NCBI RefSeq assembly: GCF_008369195.1
Contig: NZ_VOBC01000005.1
Location: 70,658-134,657, forward strand
DNA: 64,000 bases
Direction of reading: 5' to 3'
Source: Sporosarcina sp. ANT_H38
Lineage (GTDB): Bacteria > Bacillota > Bacilli > Bacillales_A > Planococcaceae
The translations under genes were made by a program, and so were the position numbers. Under the pieces are notes generated by a model. The model had not been told where the DNA came from and did not search any database. It saw only the letters and a list, made by a program, of their open reading frames with translations. Numbering within the stretch: the first letter of the stretch is position 1; each line of letters begins with the position of its first letter. Positions 34,813-43,442 of this stretch are shown here, piece by piece.

Positions 34813-36717
34813 TTATTCAATGCGATTAAGCATCCTGAGACCGTTTAAAATGACAAGGATAGTGCTACCTTCGTGGCCAATAACGCCAAGTGGCAGATCA
34901 ACGACTTGCAGGAAGTTTGAAACAATCAAAACCATGATGACTGAAATGGAGAAGAAGACATTTTGTTTTACAATTCGTTGCATTTTACGAGATAGCTTGA
35001 TGGCGTAAGAGATACGTCTCAAGTCATTTTGCATTAGAACGATATCTGCGGTTTCAAGTGCAACATCGGTACCTTCGCCCATTGCGATACCTGATGTTGC
35101 AGTAGCAAGTGCAGGTGCATCGTTGATCCCATCTCCGACCATTCCTACATTTTTGTACTCAACAAGGAGATGTTTCAAGTGATTAACTTTCATTTCAGGC
35201 AGACATTCTGCAACGAATGAATCGAGCCCGGCTTCTTTTGCTATAGCTGCAGCCGTTTTTTCATTATCACCTGTTAGCATGATTGTTAAAATACCTGCTT
35301 GCTTTAACTGACTTATTGCCTCGACAGCTTCAGAGCGCAATGTATCTCTTAGTGCCGCGGCAGCAATAATTCCCTTATCGTCTTTCATGAAGATTATTGT
35401 TTTACCTTCATCAGCTAGGGATAGGGCGATGCCTTGCTGAAACGCTTCTGCCAATTCTTTTCCGACAAAACGGGGGTTTCCTACGAGTAGTTCTCGTTTA
35501 TTTACTAATGCTCGGATACCGTGCCCGGGTACATCTTCAATCTGAAGATTGCGTTCTAAAGTGATACCTTTTTCGAGCGCGTAATTAGTAATCGCAATAG
35601 CAAGCGGGTGATTCGATTCAGACTCGATACTTGCAAGTACCGCTAGCGTTTCAGTTGGGTCTGTGTCTTCTCGTACATAGAAGTCTGTCACAACGGGTTT
35701 ACCATTCGTTAGTGTACCAGTTTTATCAAATGCAATTGCTTTGAGTGAACCCAAATGTTCTAGATGAACACCGCCTTTGAATAAAACACCTTTTCTTGCT
35801 CCGTTAGAGGCTGCGGCGAGTGTCGCTGGCATAATAGATGCGACTAATGCGCATGGGGAGGCAACGACGAGCAGGACAATAGCACGATAGATTGTAGTCG
35901 TCCAATCCCAACCGAAAAAATAATGAGGTAGAACCATCATAATAAGCACCATGATGATAACGGCTTTTACATAAGTTCCTTCAAAACGTTCGATAAATTG
36001 CTGTGAAGGTGATTTCTCACTCTGTGCACTTTGAACAAGTGTAATAATTTTTTGGAAAAGTGTTTCAGAACTAGGCTTTGTCATTCTTATTTTGATAGAA
36101 CCGCTCAAATTGACTGTCCCGGCGAATAGTTCGTCACCAATTGCTTTTGTGACAGGAAGTGATTCGCCATTAATGGCAGACATATCGATGGAGGTAGTAC
36201 CAAAAGTGATACTTCCGTCGACAGGGACCCTTTCGCCTGGTTTGACGAGTAGAATGGATCCAATCCTTAGGGAAGTAGTTGACACTTTGATAGTAGTCCC
36301 ATCAGCTTGAATAAGCCACGCCTCTTCAGGCTGTAATTCCATAAGTGCTGAAATTTCCTTATGGCTTTTATTTAATGTATAGGTTTCAAGCGCACCACTG
36401 AGTGCAAAGATGAAAATTAGGACTGACCCTTCCGCCCAGTACCCTATTAATGCTGAGCCGATTGCCGCGAAAACCATTAGCATTTCAACATTCAGTTCTT
36501 TGTTATTAATTGTTTCTTCAATACCTTCCTTCGCTTTAGCGAACCCACCTATTAAAAAGGCGCTGATATAAAGGGGAGCAGAAAGGGTATCCAATCCGTT
36601 CTTACCAGCCATCCAAGCTGTAAGAATTAGTGTGCCTGACAGAATCACAGCAATCAATTCAAGATATACTGGCCAATCTATAGACGTTTTAGGCTGTTGT
36701 TCAGTGAGAGTAGTCAT
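34813..36717 (-). CDS. pfeT: P1B-4-type metal-transporting ATPase (PfeT/ZosA-like, Fe(II) efflux)
   Basis: A 634-aa heavy-metal P-type ATPase without an N-terminal metal-binding domain. Group P1B-4 markers are present: SPC in VASPCALVA and HEGST in the last helix, both typical of Fe/Co exporters. Others are the TGES-like NGESLPVTK, the phosphorylated Asp in DKTGTLTNGK and VGDGINDAPAL. B. subtilis PfeT exports ferrous iron and is induced through PerR. Here Fur/PerR-like boxes lie upstream, supporting the same assignment. ATG 36717 follows TAGGAGG. Cobalt or zinc transport remains possible. Confidence 0.87.
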   Translation of the reverse strand: MTTLTEQQPKTSIDWPVYLELIAVILSGTLILTAWMAGKNGLDTLSAPLYISAFLIGGFAKAKEGIEETINNKELNVEMLMVFAAIGSALIGYWAEGSVLIFIFALSGALETYTLNKSHKEISALMELQPEEAWLIQADGTTIKVSTTSLRIGSILLVKPGERVPVDGSITFGTTSIDMSAINGESLPVTKAIGDELFAGTVNLSGSIKIRMTKPSSETLFQKIITLVQSAQSEKSPSQQFIERFEGTYVKAVIIMVLIMMVLPHYFFGWDWTTTIYRAIVLLVVASPCALVASIMPATLAAASNGARKGVLFKGGVHLEHLGSLKAIAFDKTGTLTNGKPVVTDFYVREDTDPTETLAVLASIESESNHPLAIAITNYALEKGITLERNLQIEDVPGHGIRALVNKRELLVGNPRFVGKELAEAFQQGIALSLADEGKTIIFMKDDKGIIAAAALRDTLRSEAVEAISQLKQAGILTIMLTGDNEKTAAAIAKEAGLDSFVAECLPEMKVNHLKHLLVEYKNVGMVGDGINDAPALATATSGIAMGEGTDVALETADIVLMQNDLRRISYAIKLSRKMQRIVKQNVFFSISVIMVLIVSNFLQVVDLPLGVIGHEGSTILVILNGLRMLNRIE

Positions 36718-36734
36718 AGTTTTTTCCTCCTAAT

Positions 36735-36749
36735 TGATAATGATAGTCA
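36735..36749 (-). promoter_or_regulatory. Fur-like box ahead of pfeT
   Basis: TGATAATGATAGTCA, 12 of 14 matches to the 7-1-7 Fur motif TGATAATNATTATCA. It lies directly upstream of the ribosome site. Confidence 0.5.
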
Positions 36750-36776
36750 ATTTCAAATGGTTCGTTAAAGTATGAA

Positions 36777-36804
36777 AGTCGGTTCCCATTGTTGGGAACC
36801 GACT
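36777..36804 (-). promoter_or_regulatory. Perfect 11-bp hairpin in the pfeT leader
   Basis: AGTCGGTTCCC (36777-36787) and GGGAACCGACT (36794-36804), six-base loop, no T-run. It lies between the two Fur/PerR-like boxes, about 60 bp upstream of the pfeT start. Function unknown. Confidence 0.5.
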
Positions 36805-36833
36805 AAATTCAATAGATGATAATTTATATCAGT

Positions 36834-36848
36834 TAATAATAATTATCG
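36834..36848 (-). promoter_or_regulatory. PerR-like box upstream of pfeT
   Basis: TAATAATAATTATCG. Its central 11 bases ATAATAATTAT are identical to the core of the PerR box in front of perR (61630-61644) in this window. Confidence 0.55.
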
Positions 36849-37000
36849 TTAATAATTTATAGTATATCCAAACGGAAAAGAAATAGATACTACTTTGTAT
36901 TGAAGGTTGGGGGTTGAGGGAGTTAGAAGTGAGTGAGGTTTGTCGTAGAGTGCCCACTAGTTCACTTTACTTCACAAAATATGGATCTACTGATTATAAA

Positions 37001-37042
37001 AAAGCAGCTTATGCCGGGAATTAACCCGACATAAGCTGCTTT
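37001..37042. terminator. Terminator of the fumarase gene
   Basis: AAAGCAGCTTATG/CATAAGCTGCTTT long hairpin, just beyond the fumarase stop codon on the minus strand. Confidence 0.82.
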
Positions 37043-37048
37043 AATCAA

Positions 37049-38590
37049 TTAGCTAAATACTTTCTCTTTAAACTGTCCGAGTTTTTCAAGAGAAGACTTG
37101 TCGACATCGGCGTGCAAGCTGTTACCATGCGAGTCCATCGTAACAACTGCGGTAAAATCTTTAACGCGCAGATGCCACATTGCTTCAGGTATACCGAATT
37201 GAAGAAGGTCAACACCTTCGACTTTTTTAATGCAATCGGCATAATACTGTGCTGCGCCACCGATTGCGTTCAAGTAGACGCCACCGTGTTCTTCGAGAGC
37301 GGCAAGAGTTTTCGGACCCATTCCACCTTTGCCTATGACAGCGCGAACCCCGAACTTTTTCATAATGTCGCCTTGATACGGTTCTTCACGGGCCGATGTT
37401 GTAGGTCCTGCAGCTTTGATTTCATAACTGCCATCTTCATTTTTCATGACTACGGGGCCACAATGATAAATGATTTGTCCATTAAGGTCGATAGGTGAGT
37501 CATTTTCTGATAAATATTTATGGATTGCATCACGCCCTGTATACATCATTCCGCTGATTTTGACGACATCGCCGACATTTAAATCACGAATCTGTTCTTC
37601 GGAAATCGGAGCTGTGAGCTCGACAGTGCGTGCAGATTGTTTTACTTCATCTTTCTTTGCATCATCTTCGGTGAAAGCAATTTTTTCACCGTCATTGTAA
37701 TGCCAGTTCGTTATTTCACCAGAACTAGCATCGATATCGACAGCCATTCGGCGGTATGCCCAACAGTTATAAGCTACAGAAACATAGAAGCTTGCGGGGA
37801 TCCGATGCATGACACCGATTTTGCAACCAAGTAAAGTAACTTCGCCTCCGAAGCCCATTGTCCCTATGCCGAGTTTGTTTGCTGATTCCAGGATATACTC
37901 TTCAAGTTCTGAAAGTTTTGGATTTGGATTCAAATCATCGACGTTACGGAAAAGCTGGTCTTTCGCAAGTTCATAACCTGAAGCGCGGTCTCCGCCGATT
38001 CCAACGCCGATGAAGCCTGCTGAACAACCTTGTCCTTGAGCTTGATAAACGGAGTGTAAAATACATTTACGGATACCATCAAGATCACGTCCTGCACGGC
38101 CAAGCCCATCGAGCTCTGCTGGCAGGCTATATTGAATGTTTTTATTTTCACAGCCGCCGCCTTTTAAAATAAGTTTCACTTCAATATGATCTTGTTCCCA
38201 TTGTTCAAATTTTACGACTGGGACACCTGTACCGAGGTTGTCTCCACTATTATCACCTGTTAGCGAGTCGACAGAGTTCGGACGAAGTTTAGTGTCTTTT
38301 GTAGCTTGAACAATCGCGCGCTTAATCGCCGCTTTGATTTCAATCTGATTTACTCCGACTGGTGTTTTTATCTTGAACGTTGGCATGCCGGTATCCTGGC
38401 AGATGGGTGACATTTTCTCGTCAGCCATATTGATGTTTTTGGCAATTGTATCAAGACTCATCGCAGCTCGTGTGCCAGCGTCTTCAGACTCTCTGGCCGC
38501 CAGGATTTTTCGTCTCACGTCTTTAGGTAGGTTCGTCGATGTTTCACAAATGAGATCATACATGCTTTTTTCAATTTGTTCTATGTACAT
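37049..38590 (-). CDS. Class I (iron-sulfur) fumarate hydratase
   Basis: A 513-aa single-chain fumarase interconverting fumarate and malate in the TCA cycle, with alpha and beta domains fused as in E. coli FumA/FumB. Cluster-binding cysteines are plausible in SPICQDTGMP, GQGCSAGF and TLLGCKIGVMHR. The C-terminal beta domain carries KISGMMYTGRDAIHKYL and GPTTSAREEPYQ. Oxygen- and iron-sensitive [4Fe-4S] enzyme; B. subtilis relies instead on class II FumC. ATG 38590, monocistronic. Confidence 0.93.
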   Translation of the reverse strand: MYIEQIEKSMYDLICETSTNLPKDVRRKILAARESEDAGTRAAMSLDTIAKNINMADEKMSPICQDTGMPTFKIKTPVGVNQIEIKAAIKRAIVQATKDTKLRPNSVDSLTGDNSGDNLGTGVPVVKFEQWEQDHIEVKLILKGGGCENKNIQYSLPAELDGLGRAGRDLDGIRKCILHSVYQAQGQGCSAGFIGVGIGGDRASGYELAKDQLFRNVDDLNPNPKLSELEEYILESANKLGIGTMGFGGEVTLLGCKIGVMHRIPASFYVSVAYNCWAYRRMAVDIDASSGEITNWHYNDGEKIAFTEDDAKKDEVKQSARTVELTAPISEEQIRDLNVGDVVKISGMMYTGRDAIHKYLSENDSPIDLNGQIIYHCGPVVMKNEDGSYEIKAAGPTTSAREEPYQGDIMKKFGVRAVIGKGGMGPKTLAALEEHGGVYLNAIGGAAQYYADCIKKVEGVDLLQFGIPEAMWHLRVKDFTAVVTMDSHGNSLHADVDKSSLEKLGQFKEKVFS

Positions 38591-38618
38591 TCTCGATTTC
38601 CCCCAGTGGCATAGACTA

Positions 38619-38798
38619 TTATTTATCTGATTTTATTTTTCCCATCTGTTCTTCAAGGTCGTCTAACAAGCTTATTAGCTGGTCAATTTCCTGTAGGTCT
38701 GCAGTTTCGGGTTCAATTGTTTCAAGTGTTTCGAGAAATTGATGAAGCCGTGTTTTTAATCCCTCAACATGTCCGTTATTTTGTGTAGTATTGTCCAA
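38619..38798 (-). CDS. SE1561 family small protein
   Basis: A 59-aa acidic protein resembling the SE1561 family (KTRLHQFLETLETIEPET, IDQLISLLDDLEEQM), predicted to form a helical pair. Function unknown. A TTG start at 38798 has AAGAGGT seven bases ahead; a GTG three codons earlier overlaps that site. It lies upstream of the fumarase gene in the same direction, 28 bp away. Confidence 0.72.
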   Translation of the reverse strand: MDNTTQNNGHVEGLKTRLHQFLETLETIEPETADLQEIDQLISLLDDLEEQMGKIKSDK

Positions 38799-38904
38799 TC
38801 CGTACACCTCTTTTCATTAGTATAATCGTAAACGAAAAAACGAAATTTATCAATGAAGGGGAATAGAACTTCTTATTAAATTGAATATTCTCGTTAACAT
38901 AATC

Positions 38905-38933
38905 TTTACAATATAAAATCTATATGTTATGAT
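38905..38933 (+). promoter_or_regulatory. Sigma-A promoter of the candidate RNA / yfkF leader
   Basis: TTTACA (38905-38910), a 17-bp spacer and TATGAT (38928-38933). Predicted start near 38940. Confidence 0.65.
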
Positions 38934-38939
38934 TCATTT

Positions 38940-39310
38940 AATTAAACGAAAGGGAGGATGGCAGAAGGGCAATCAAAACGAAAACTAAGGAGGTTGAGAA
39001 CTTTAATAGTAAAAAGTTAAGCTCAACTATGTAGGGGTCGTTGTACCAAAAGTTAGTGATTTGCAATTGAAGTTTCAAATCAAATGGAGACAGCATCAGT
39101 GATAGCTGAACAAAATTTTTAGAAGGGTAGCGAGAATAGGGTAAAGTCGAAGTGAAGAAAATTAAGAAGGAGGGGATTCGTAAGTGTCCGCTGGCAATAT
39201 GCCAAGAGACGAATACGACTTATGCAGATAGAAAGTGAAGGTTCAATTCATACGTAAAGGCTCAGCCGTAATCTGACAATCAGATATGGACTGGGCCTTT
39301 ATATTTTTTT
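38940..39310 (+). ncRNA. Candidate structured RNA or long leader upstream of yfkF
   Basis: About 370 nt bounded by a good promoter and a strong terminator, without a credible protein frame. Local hairpins are visible: GTTGAG/CTCAAC with inner ACTTT/AAAGT near 38990-39030, and ATTCGT/ACGAAT enclosing TGGCA/TGCCA near 39176-39218. A 20-codon frame from 38959 has GGAGG touching its ATG and is doubtful. I compared it by memory with TPP, SAM, M-box, ydaO, yybP, T-box, 6S, tmRNA and RNase P patterns and it fits none. It could be a regulatory leader whose terminator controls the following MFS gene, or a free small RNA. Confidence 0.5.
39256..39310 (+). terminator. Terminator ahead of yfkF
   Basis: AAAGGCTCAG/CTGGGCCTTT arms (39256-39265/39291-39300) with an inner ATCTG/CAGAT hairpin, then ATATTTTTTT. 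It lies 65 bp upstream of the MFS start. Confidence 0.85.
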
Positions 39311-39375
39311 GCGTTATCACCGTTTACTTGTGCTAAAATCATGCAATGATCTACAAGGCGGGGAGTGGAAGGAAT

Positions 39376-40554
39376 ATGGACACTTTTTCACAAATAGAGA
39401 AGAGACGGTTTTGGATACTTGTTATTATTGTATCTATTTCTGGATTTTCACAAGGAATGCTGTTGCCACTTATTTCGGCTATCTTCGAAAGAGATGGTGT
39501 TACGAGTTCGATGAATGGTTTGAATGCCACGGCTTTATACATAGGAACATTACTTGTTTCACCGTTCATGGAGGCACCACTTCGTCGTTTTGGTTATAAG
39601 CCGATTATTATTTTGGGGGGCATGCTTGTTTTTATATCATTGATGCTGTTCCCATTATGGAAAAGTGTTGTATTTTGGTACGTGCTGAGGTTATTAATTG
39701 GTATCGGGGATCACGCACTTCATTTTTCAACTCAAACATGGATTACAAGTTTCTCACCGCAACAAAGGTTAGGACGCAATATTGCGATTTACGGATTGTC
39801 ATTCGGAGTTGGATTTGCGGCAGGTCCATTGTTTGCTCCACTTGTTAATGTATTCGAAGGCTTACCGTTTATTGTATCGGGGATGCTGTGCATGCTTGCA
39901 TGGTCACTTGTCTTCATGTTGAAAAATGATTTCCCGGATATTATTAAAGGGAAGTCTGGTAATGAACGATTTTTCGCTCGATTCAAAAGAACAATGGCCG
40001 TTGCTTGGCTTGCTTTCCTCGGACCATTTGGATACGGTTTTCTTGAGTCAACGCTTAATGCGATGTATCCAGTGTATGCACTCAGAAGCGGAGTCGAATT
40101 TACGTCTGTAACGATTATTCTCGCCTCGTTTTCTATTGGGGGTATTATTTCACAGTTACCTTTAGGGATGTTATCAGACAAGATAGGAAGAAGCCCGGTC
40201 TTTCTCGTAGCACTGGGAGGCGGATCCATCTCATTTTTCATTGCAAGCACTGTTGAAACATCTATACCTGCTGTTATGACTATGTTTTTCATTGCGGGAC
40301 TTTTTTCTGGATCGATTTTTTCACTCGGTATATCGTATATGTCCGATTTGACACCGAAGCATCTGTTGCCGACCGGGAACCTGCTATGTGGAATTTTCTT
40401 TAGCCTAGGCAGTTTGACGGGACCCTTTCTAGGTGGTCTTTTTCTTGAGCTTGATGCAGGCTTCAGTTTTCTTGTTTTGATTTCACTGTTTTTGGCTGTA
40501 TTGTTCATCATATCAATTATTGGCAAGATGAAACAGAGCCAGGCTTTAGCATAA
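39376..40554 (+). CDS. yfkF: MFS transporter (YfkF-like)
   Basis: A 392-aa major facilitator with 12 hydrophobic segments. GMLSDKIGRSPVF is the conserved loop between segments 8 and 9, and a drug-exporter-like N-terminus has SGFSQGMLLPLISAIFE. It resembles B. subtilis YfkF, a putative efflux pump; the substrate is unknown. ATG 39376 follows GGAAGGA; the longer frame to 39346 lacks a ribosome site. The candidate RNA and its terminator sit immediately upstream. Confidence 0.85.
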   Translation: MDTFSQIEKRRFWILVIIVSISGFSQGMLLPLISAIFERDGVTSSMNGLNATALYIGTLLVSPFMEAPLRRFGYKPIIILGGMLVFISLMLFPLWKSVVFWYVLRLLIGIGDHALHFSTQTWITSFSPQQRLGRNIAIYGLSFGVGFAAGPLFAPLVNVFEGLPFIVSGMLCMLAWSLVFMLKNDFPDIIKGKSGNERFFARFKRTMAVAWLAFLGPFGYGFLESTLNAMYPVYALRSGVEFTSVTIILASFSIGGIISQLPLGMLSDKIGRSPVFLVALGGGSISFFIASTVETSIPAVMTMFFIAGLFSGSIFSLGISYMSDLTPKHLLPTGNLLCGIFFSLGSLTGPFLGGLFLELDAGFSFLVLISLFLAVLFIISIIGKMKQSQALA

Positions 40555-40555
40555 T

Positions 40556-40590
40556 AAAAAGCGTCCATTCAGCGGACGCTTTTGTTCTTT
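40556..40590. terminator. Terminator of yfkF
   Basis: AAAAAGCGTCC/GGACGCTTTTG hairpin followed by TTCTTTT, directly after the stop codon. Confidence 0.85.
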
Positions 40591-40604
40591 TCAAGGAAAT
40601 TACT

Positions 40605-40760
40605 AAGTCTCGTACTGTGGATAAGTTGTAAACTAGAGATTTTACCTCTAGACTCCAACGCCTAGTCACTGGGCCAACGGGATGTAGGTCATGCAGCTGG
40701 GAGGGATTGAACTACATCCCTCCTTGTTGCCACGGGAAGAGGCGCATTGCGCTTTTCTTA
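40605..40760. repeat. Gene-end repeat unit with GGAGGGAT palindrome
   Basis: Contains TCTAGA-flanked hairpin material, a GGAGGGAT/ATCCCTCC palindrome (40700-40723) followed by TTGTTGC, and ends with GGCGCATTGCGCTTTTCT (40741-40758), three bases from the pdaA stop codon. Similar units lie at 43830, 47170, 57125 and 21018. A tRNA was considered and rejected. Confidence 0.55.
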
Positions 40761-41564
40761 TTACCTCAAAATCGAGTTAACATTTTCATATTCCAAAACA
40801 AGATCATCAAGCGTTTGGAAAGTGTAACCCGCTTTCTTGGCGTCTTGGATAAAGGATGGTAAAGCTTGTGCATTATCAGGTGAAACCGTGTGCATTAAAA
40901 TAACAGCACCGGGATGAAGTTGGTTCATCAGTTCATTGTAAGCAAAGTCACGGCCTTTAGGTTTATCGGCGTACCAGTCGATGAATGCGACTGACCAAAA
41001 TATATGCCTGTATCCGAGTTCGTTACCTTTGGCGAGGACTTTATCATTGAATACGCCTTCAGGAGGCCTTGTGTAGTATGTTCGTTTGAGTCCAGTTACT
41101 TCATTCAACAGCGTGTCAAATTTGGTCCATTCTTCTTCCATTCTCTGTTCAGATACATTGGCCAGATTCGGGTGTCCATACGTGTGGTTGCCGATTCCAT
41201 GACCTTCCGCAATCATTCTTTTTACGAGTGGCAAGGCACTTTTTAAATAATGTCCCGTGAGAAAGAAAGTTGCTGGAGCATCTTCTTTTTTCAATGTATC
41301 CAAAATACTTTCGGTATAACCGTTTTCATAGCCGTTATCAAACGTCAAATAGACAATCTTTTCGTCTGGCTTTCCTTTATAAATGGCTCCATGTTTATCA
41401 AGCATTGAGTCGAGTGCATCACCAGCATTAGGCTGGTTTCCCCCTGTAGCTTTCTTGAAGCCCCAATGAAATTCATCCGCTTTGGCGGAAAATGGATTAA
41501 AAACAAATCCAATCATTACGATAAAAGTCGCCAATAAAATACCTGGACCATGTTTTTTTATCAT
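40761..41564 (-). CDS. pdaA: Delta-lactam-biosynthetic de-N-acetylase PdaA
   Basis: A 267-aa polysaccharide deacetylase needed to form muramic-delta-lactam in spore cortex. A signal sequence (residues about 9-29) exports it. The PdaA landmarks FHWGFKKATGGNQP and LTFDNGYENGYT (Asp-Asn instead of the usual Asp-Asp) are present, with the zinc His pair in HTYGHPNL, TRPPEGVFN and LMHTVS. ATG 41564 follows AAAGGTG. A sigma-G-type promoter lies just upstream, fitting forespore expression. Strong evidence that the organism sporulates. Confidence 0.94.
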   Translation of the reverse strand: MIKKHGPGILLATFIVMIGFVFNPFSAKADEFHWGFKKATGGNQPNAGDALDSMLDKHGAIYKGKPDEKIVYLTFDNGYENGYTESILDTLKKEDAPATFFLTGHYLKSALPLVKRMIAEGHGIGNHTYGHPNLANVSEQRMEEEWTKFDTLLNEVTGLKRTYYTRPPEGVFNDKVLAKGNELGYRHIFWSVAFIDWYADKPKGRDFAYNELMNQLHPGAVILMHTVSPDNAQALPSFIQDAKKAGYTFQTLDDLVLEYENVNSILR

Positions 41565-41589
41565 CAAAAACGCACCTTTCCTTTTAGGG

Positions 41590-41619
41590 TAGGATGCGCA
41601 GATGAAGTCGAACTATACG
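41590..41619 (-). promoter_or_regulatory. Sigma-G-like promoter of pdaA
   Basis: Minus strand: GTATA, a 17-bp spacer and CATCCTA, close to the sigma-G pattern GnATR-N17/18-CATnnTA. It overlaps the stop codon of the upstream yfhF-like gene. Confidence 0.55.
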
Positions 41620-42521
41620 TCTTTATTATACAAATCATTCAGTGCTGACTCTAGTGTCGGATAATGAAATTTAAAGCCGTTGTCTAGTAATTTTTCTGGT
41701 AAGACATGTTGACCTTCTAAAACGAGCGCGCTTTTTTTACCAAGTACTATTTTCATTGCGAATGAAGGTACTGGAATCCAGTGTGGTCTATTTAACACTG
41801 AACCGATTGTTTTACCAAAGTATTTCATTCGTTTTGGAAATGGTGATGTGACGTTTACAGGTCCGTATAAACTTGTATTGTCGAGTGCAAATGCGATTCC
41901 ACGCGTGACATCTTTTATATGCACCCAAGACACCCGCTGATTGCCTGTTCCAACAGTTCCGCCTGCAAATAATTTGTACGGTAACACCATAAGTGGCAAC
42001 GCACCTCCGTCAAGTCCGAGTATGACTCCGAACCTCATGAAAACGACACGTATGCCTTCAGATTCTACTGATGCCGCCTTCTTCTCCCAGTCCATTACAG
42101 TCCGACCAAGAAAGTCGTCCGCATAGTCTTGGGATTCTTCTGTATAGACATTGTCTTCTGATGCGCGGTAGATACCAATTGCACTGGCGTTGATAAGTAC
42201 AGCTGGCTTTGTTTGTAAAGCAGAGATGATTCGCAGCAATTCATCGGTCGCTTCCATTCGGCTAGCATAAATTTGATTACGATGCTTAGTGGTCCAACGC
42301 CCTTTATTGATGGACACGCCGGCAAGGTTGATAAAGGCATCAGCGGAATTAATCTCATTTTCCGGAAAAATGCCTTTCTGAAGCCATTTGACGTATTTTA
42401 TATTGCCATCAATCTTACTTTCTTTCCTAGATAAAATTATAATTTCATGTCCTTCATTCAATAAAGTATCCGTTAATTTCTGTCCGACGAAACCTGACCC
42501 ACCTGCAATGACGATTTTCAT
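41613..42521 (-). CDS. yfhF: TIGR01777 family NAD-dependent epimerase/dehydratase-like protein (YfhF)
   Basis: A 302-aa extended SDR of the TIGR01777 subgroup. N-terminal NAD(P) motif IAGGSGFVGQKL, AFINLAGVSI, and a C-terminal DUF1731 region (PHWIPVPSFAMKIVLG, KSALVLEGQHVLPEKLL). No reaction is firmly assigned to the family. Plant and bacterial members have been linked to cell division in some studies. It directly precedes pdaA in the same orientation and follows the B. subtilis yfhF-recX divergent order. Confidence 0.9.
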   Translation of the reverse strand: MKIVIAGGSGFVGQKLTDTLLNEGHEIIILSRKESKIDGNIKYVKWLQKGIFPENEINSADAFINLAGVSINKGRWTTKHRNQIYASRMEATDELLRIISALQTKPAVLINASAIGIYRASEDNVYTEESQDYADDFLGRTVMDWEKKAASVESEGIRVVFMRFGVILGLDGGALPLMVLPYKLFAGGTVGTGNQRVSWVHIKDVTRGIAFALDNTSLYGPVNVTSPFPKRMKYFGKTIGSVLNRPHWIPVPSFAMKIVLGKKSALVLEGQHVLPEKLLDNGFKFHYPTLESALNDLYNKDV

Positions 42522-42629
42522 TTTCAGACACCCCCATTAGGATTCTATACCCTATAATGAAACCAATTAAGCTGAAGCACAAGGACGGAACATGTATACT
42601 AAATAGAAAGCAGAGGAGGCGTGTTAAAA

Positions 42630-43442
42630 GTGCCTGTTATTACTAAAATATCACAACAGAAAAAAGATCTAGAACGATACAATATTTTCCTAGAAGAAAA
42701 GTATGCATTCAGTGTCCATGAATCGGTCCTTGTTAAATTCGGTTTAACGAAAGGGATGTCCCTTGAAGACTGGTCTATTGACGAGATGGTCTATGAGGAT
42801 GAGATACGAAAAGCGTTCAACCGGGCACTCCATTATCTTGGTTTCAGAATGCGCAGTGAGTTTGAAGTGAAGAAAAAACTTTTGGAATTGGGATATGGGG
42901 AAGCAATTGTATTAGAAGCACTCGTGAAGTTGAAAAGTCTTGGATTTCTAAATGATGAAACCTATTCAGAAGCACTTCTTCAAACACAGAAAAATTCATC
43001 CAGTAAAGGTCCAAAAGCAATTCAGCAAGAGATGCATAAAAAAGGGATAGGGAAGGAATTACAGATCAAAGTGCTTGAATCTTATTCGGAAGATGACCAG
43101 CTTAAAATCGCAACGAAACTTGCAGAGAAGACGGCAAATTCAAATCGTTCTGTAGCCCCGGCCCAATTAAAACAAAAAATCCAAAATACATTGCTTCGAA
43201 AAGGGTATTCATTCGAGCTTATTAAACAAGCACTTGCGAATATTAACTTTGATCGCGAAGAAGATGAATGGACATCCATTGCTGATTCAATCGGAGAGAA
43301 AGCATGGCGACGCTATAGTTCGAAGTTTAGTGGACGAGACTTGAATGATAAAGTGAAACAGGCGATGTATCAAAAAGGCATCCCGTTTGAGCGCATCGAT
43401 CATTTCATTGATAAAAAGGAGAATGAAGAAGATGGAGATTGA
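42630..43442 (+). CDS. recX: Recombination regulator RecX
   Basis: A 270-aa all-helical protein with three repeats, binding RecA filaments and limiting or remodelling them. It begins PVITKISQQKKDLERYNIF as in Bacillus RecX; RKAFNRALHYLGFRMRSEFEV and LRKGYSFELIKQAL are typical repeat segments. GTG 42630 follows GAGGAGG at nine bases; the upstream GTG at 42621 is too close to it. Overlaps yfhH by 11 bp. Divergent from yfhF. Confidence 0.93.
   Translation: MPVITKISQQKKDLERYNIFLEEKYAFSVHESVLVKFGLTKGMSLEDWSIDEMVYEDEIRKAFNRALHYLGFRMRSEFEVKKKLLELGYGEAIVLEALVKLKSLGFLNDETYSEALLQTQKNSSSKGPKAIQQEMHKKGIGKELQIKVLESYSEDDQLKIATKLAEKTANSNRSVAPAQLKQKIQNTLLRKGYSFELIKQALANINFDREEDEWTSIADSIGEKAWRRYSSKFSGRDLNDKVKQAMYQKGIPFERIDHFIDKKENEEDGD

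Noticed and set aside
34813..36717. CadA/CopA-type assignment of the metal ATPase
   Set aside because: It has SPC and HEGST motifs and no N-terminal CxxC domain, so it belongs to the P1B-4 group rather than the CPC-type copper or cadmium pumps.
38959..39021. 20-codon leader peptide in the candidate RNA
   Set aside because: GGAGG directly touches the ATG, leaving no spacing for initiation; the sequence lacks runs of a single amino acid typical of attenuators.
40600..40735. tRNA-like look of the TCTAGACTCC...GGGCC region
   Set aside because: No cloverleaf with a proper anticodon arm, T-loop or acceptor pairing could be built; it fits the dispersed repeat family better.
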